Positions 61,495-64,000 of a stretch of DNA of 64,000 nt are shown here, piece after piece. This DNA comes from Allobosea sp. (GTDB lineage Bacteria; Pseudomonadota; Alphaproteobacteria; Rhizobiales; Beijerinckiaceae). The position numbers and the translations under genes were made by a program. Where the stretch lies: positions 61,717 to 125,716 of the forward strand of contig JAAEQB010000071.1 in assembly GCA_024231975.1 (NCBI GenBank), given 5' to 3'. The first letter of the stretch is position 1; the number at the start of each line of letters is the position of its first letter. A model generated the notes under the pieces. That model did not search any database. It had not been told where the DNA came from and was given only the letters and a program-made list of their open reading frames with translations.

Positions 61495-62529
61495 ATGACC
61501 GACATCACGATCCTCAGCATGGAGGCGTTGACGCGCCGGATCGAGGCGGTCTTCCGCAAGGGCGGATTGTCGCCGCTTCATGCCGCAGCACTGGCCCGCG
61601 TAATCGCCGCCGGCGAGCGCGACGGCTGCAAGTCGCACGGCGTCTACCGGGTCGAAGGCTGCCTGCGCACCATCAAGGCCGGCAAGGTCTCCACCGATGC
61701 CGAACCTGTCCTGCATGATGACGGCTCGGCCGTGTTGCGCGTCTCGGCCGGCGGCGCCTTCTCCTGCGCCAGCTTCGAGCTGGGGGCTCCCGCCCTCGCC
61801 GAGCGAGCCAGGAAGCTCGGCATCGCAGCGCTGGTGATCAACGACTGCACGCATTTCTCGGCGCTGTGGCCGGAAGTCGAGGCGCTCGCCGGAATGGGCG
61901 TCGCCACGCTGGCGATGTGCCCGAGCTATGCGACCGTCGCGCCGTCCGGCGGAACCAGCGCCCTGCTGGGCACCAATCCGCTCGCCTTCGGCTGGCCGCG
62001 CCAAAGCGGGCATCCTTACGTCTTCGACTTCGCCACCAGCGTCGCGGCCCGCGGCGAGATCGAACTCTATCGCAGGGCCGGCAAGCCCCTGCCCGAGGGC
62101 TGGGCGCTCGATTCCGCGGGCGAGCCGACCACCGACCCGACTGCCGCACTCGCTGGGGCGATGCTGCCCTTCGGCGGTCACAAGGGCTCGGCGATCTCGA
62201 CCATGATCGAATTGCTGGCCGGCGCGATGATCGGCGACCTGACCAGCCAGGGCGCGCTCGATTTCCTCGGCACCACGACATTGGCGCCGCAGCATGGCGA
62301 GCTGATCCTGGCCTTCTCACCGGAGCGCTTCGCCGCCGGCCGCCCCGGCGATCCCTTCGCCCGCGCTGAGACCCTGTTCGAGGCGATCGCCGGCCAGGGC
62401 GCACGCCTGCCCTCGCAGCGCCGCTTCAAGGCTCGCGAGGGCGCGCTGGCCGATGGCATCGCCCTGACCGCCGCCGAGATCGAGCAGCTCGACCGGCTGG
62501 AGGCGCTGGGGCTCGACGCGGTTGCCTGA
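61495..62529 (+). CDS. Ldh_2 (malate/L-lactate dehydrogenase-like) family oxidoreductase
   Basis: A 344-residue member of the Ldh_2/YlbC family. The conserved His48 lies in GCKSHGVYRVEG, followed by NDCTHFSALWPEVE, GTNPLAFGWPR, FDFATSVAARGEI and PFGGHKGSAISTMIELLAG. Members of this fold include the NAD(P)H-dependent delta1-pyrroline-2-carboxylate reductases that work with hydroxyproline epimerases or dehydratases. Divergence from the epimerase makes that the leading candidate; malate-type activity is the alternative. ATG 61495 fits the family start. Confidence 0.87.
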   Translation: MTDITILSMEALTRRIEAVFRKGGLSPLHAAALARVIAAGERDGCKSHGVYRVEGCLRTIKAGKVSTDAEPVLHDDGSAVLRVSAGGAFSCASFELGAPALAERARKLGIAALVINDCTHFSALWPEVEALAGMGVATLAMCPSYATVAPSGGTSALLGTNPLAFGWPRQSGHPYVFDFATSVAARGEIELYRRAGKPLPEGWALDSAGEPTTDPTAALAGAMLPFGGHKGSAISTMIELLAGAMIGDLTSQGALDFLGTTTLAPQHGELILAFSPERFAAGRPGDPFARAETLFEAIAGQGARLPSQRRFKAREGALADGIALTAAEIEQLDRLEALGLDAVA

Positions 62530-62574
62530 CCACCGAGAAAGCCACAGGCCTGGCGGGACTGTCAGCTCAGCGCC

Positions 62575-64000
62575 GATGTCGTTGAAAAAGTCGGCCAGCG
62601 AGCGAGGCGATCACGAGCGGCGATTTGCCGGCGAACGCTTTCGCCCTTCACGCGGCCCTGACCTGCGGTCCGTTCGGGAGGAGCTTGGCGAGCTTCCTGA
62701 GGTTCTGGGCTGCTGCGGCGAGATGGAACGCGTCTCTGGCGCCGTTCGGTCCGCGTAGTCGCAGCCGATCGAGCCTCAGGATGCGCTTGAGGTGGGCGAA
62801 GAGCATCTCGACCTTCTTCCGCTCGCGCCGCGATGTGACGTAGGCATCGGTCTCGGCGATGTCCCTGGCCATGTCGCGGGCGCCCTCATGGATCGAGCGC
62901 AGGATCTTGCGAGCCGGCGTGTTGGGGCAGCACTGCGGCTTCAGCGAACAGGCGTCGCAGTCGAACTTGCTGGCGCGGTAGCGCATGAAGCCCTCGGGAT
63001 CGACGCCCTCGCGACCAAGGCCGAAGCGCCGGCGATACTGGTGAAGCTCCTTCCCGCCCGGGCAGGTGTAGAGATCGCGGCGTGGTCATAGGCGAAGTCG
63101 GAGCGGCTGAAGGTGCCGTCGCTGCGCTGGGATTTGTCGAAGACCGGGATATGCGGCTCGATCCCACGCTCGTGCACCAGCCAGGCGAGGTTCTCGGCCG
63201 AGCCGTAGGCGCTGTCGGCGGCAAGCCTGGCCGGCCACAGGCCGAAGCGCTCCTGGGTTCGGTCGAGCATGGTCCGGGCCGAGCCGACCTCGGCTTGCCG
63301 GATGGCGCGACTGGCCTCGACGTCGACGATGACGGCGTGATCGAGGTCGATCAGGTCGTTGGTGGCATAGGCGAAGAAGGCATGGCCCTTCAGGGCCCCG
63401 GTCCATTGCGCCGCCGGATCGGAGCGCGAGACGAACTTCGGCTTGGCCTGGCTGGCCGCGCCCCAGGCGGCTTCGTCGAGCGTGTCGAGATACTCGCGCA
63501 CAGAGCGGCGGGTCCGGGCGAGATCGTCCCGGTCGACTGCCTCCGCCCCCTCGGCCGAGCGCTGCTTGTTGACGTCGGCCCGGATCAGGCTGGCATCTAC
63601 CGCGAAGCCTTCCCCGCCCACGAGCCCTTCTGCGCTGCAGCGCCGGACGGTGGTCTCGAACAGTTCGCGCAGGAGATCGCTCTCGCGGAAGCGGCCATGC
63701 CGGTTCTTCGAGAAGGTCGAGTGATCTGGAACGGTGCCCTCGAGCCCAAGCCGGCAAAACCAGCGATAGGCGAGGTTCAGATGCACCTCCTCGCACAGGC
63801 GCCGTTCGGAGCGGATGCCGAAGCAATAGCCGACGAGCAGCATCCGGATCATCAGCTCCGGATCGATCGAGGGCCGGCCGATCTCGCTGTAGAAGGGGCG
63901 CAGATGCGTGCGGATCTCCGAGAGATCGATAAACCGATCGATCCCGCGCACCCAATGATCGGCCGGCACGTGACGCTCCAGGCTGAACTCGTAGAACAGC
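62575..64000. mobile_element. Insertion sequence (IS1182/IS5-like), right end outside window
   Basis: The segment starts around tcgttgaaaaagtcgg (about 62577-62592), which looks like an IS end. It holds one transposase gene on the minus strand, interrupted by a frameshift and running past the right edge. The other end and any target duplication cannot be seen, so the exact left boundary is approximate. Confidence 0.65.
62648..64000 (-). pseudogene. Frameshifted DDE transposase, N-terminus beyond right edge
   Basis: The reading frame is already open at 63999 (LFYEFSLERH leads into VPADHWVRGIDRF), so the start lies outside. Visible parts are the DUF772-like N-terminal domain (IDPELMIRMLLVGYCFGIRS), catalytic Asp in FAVDASLIRADVNK and Asp in LAADSAYGSAENL. 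At about 63076 one base is missing: FAYDHAA should continue DLYTCPGGKELHQYRRRFG. The rest, including CDACSLKPQCC and the Glu helix RRERKKVEMLFAHLKRI, continues in the next frame down to 62648. The element is therefore probably inactive unless programmed frameshifting occurs. Confidence 0.85.

Overview
This is a very GC-rich stretch of chromosome from what looks like an alphaproteobacterium of the Hyphomicrobiales (a Bosea-like or related soil or plant-associated chemoheterotroph). That placement rests on base composition, the fds-type NAD-linked formate dehydrogenase operon, the density of solute-binding-protein transporters and a large nested inverted repeat typical in style of that order. 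It is an inference by eye, not a computed assignment. No rRNA, tRNA or CRISPR array was seen.

Layout. 1-8389 (-): a LIV-type ABC transporter (binding protein, LivG, LivF, fused LivH-LivM) followed by an amidase, a phosphonoacetate hydrolase and a second alkaline-phosphatase-superfamily enzyme that runs off the left edge. A SorC-family regulator (8573-9526) is divergent. 9537-9617: scrap of an IS3 transposase. 9735-14521: TctCBA tricarboxylate-type transporter, FadR-type regulator and a divergent DapA-family lyase. 14719-18470: SbcD/SbcC-like nuclease-ATPase pair. 18533-22255: fatty-acid hydroxylase-family membrane enzyme and a DevBCA-like exporter behind two identical-arm palindromes. 22301-22986: relic of an autotransporter and a small exported protein with a clear terminator. 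23148-30307: LysR regulator and fdsGBACD formate dehydrogenase.

30339-40212: a polar-amino-acid-type ABC operon that carries a type II 3-dehydroquinase and an aldo/keto reductase, then an epimerase/SDR/TIM-barrel/GntR catabolic set. 40228-47681 (-): NitT/TauT-type ABC system downstream of an FAD oxidoreductase, a TIM-barrel isomerase, an IclR regulator and a Gfo/Idh/MocA dehydrogenase. 47884-58406 (+): second LIV system, in which LivM, LivG and LivF are one 840-residue polypeptide, followed by a shikimate-dehydrogenase-like protein, two coupled FAD dehydrogenases, a NIPSNAP protein and a TIM-barrel enzyme paralogous to the one at 38551. 58442-58588: cloverleaf-like repeat. 58617-62529: SDR/AraC pair and hydroxyproline epimerase with a divergent Ldh_2-family reductase. 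62575 to the right edge: insertion sequence with a frameshifted transposase.

The window reads as a run of self-contained catabolic modules, each pairing an importer with its enzymes and usually a local regulator; several have recognisable paired operators in the divergent promoters. The most interesting theme is that 3-dehydroquinase, shikimate-dehydrogenase-like and TIM-barrel (dehydroshikimate-dehydratase-like) genes sit inside transporter operons. This suggests catabolism of quinate/shikimate-like hydroaromatic acids by a non-standard gene set. A second theme is a phosphonate-cleavage enzyme tied to a LIV-type rather than a PhnCDE transporter.
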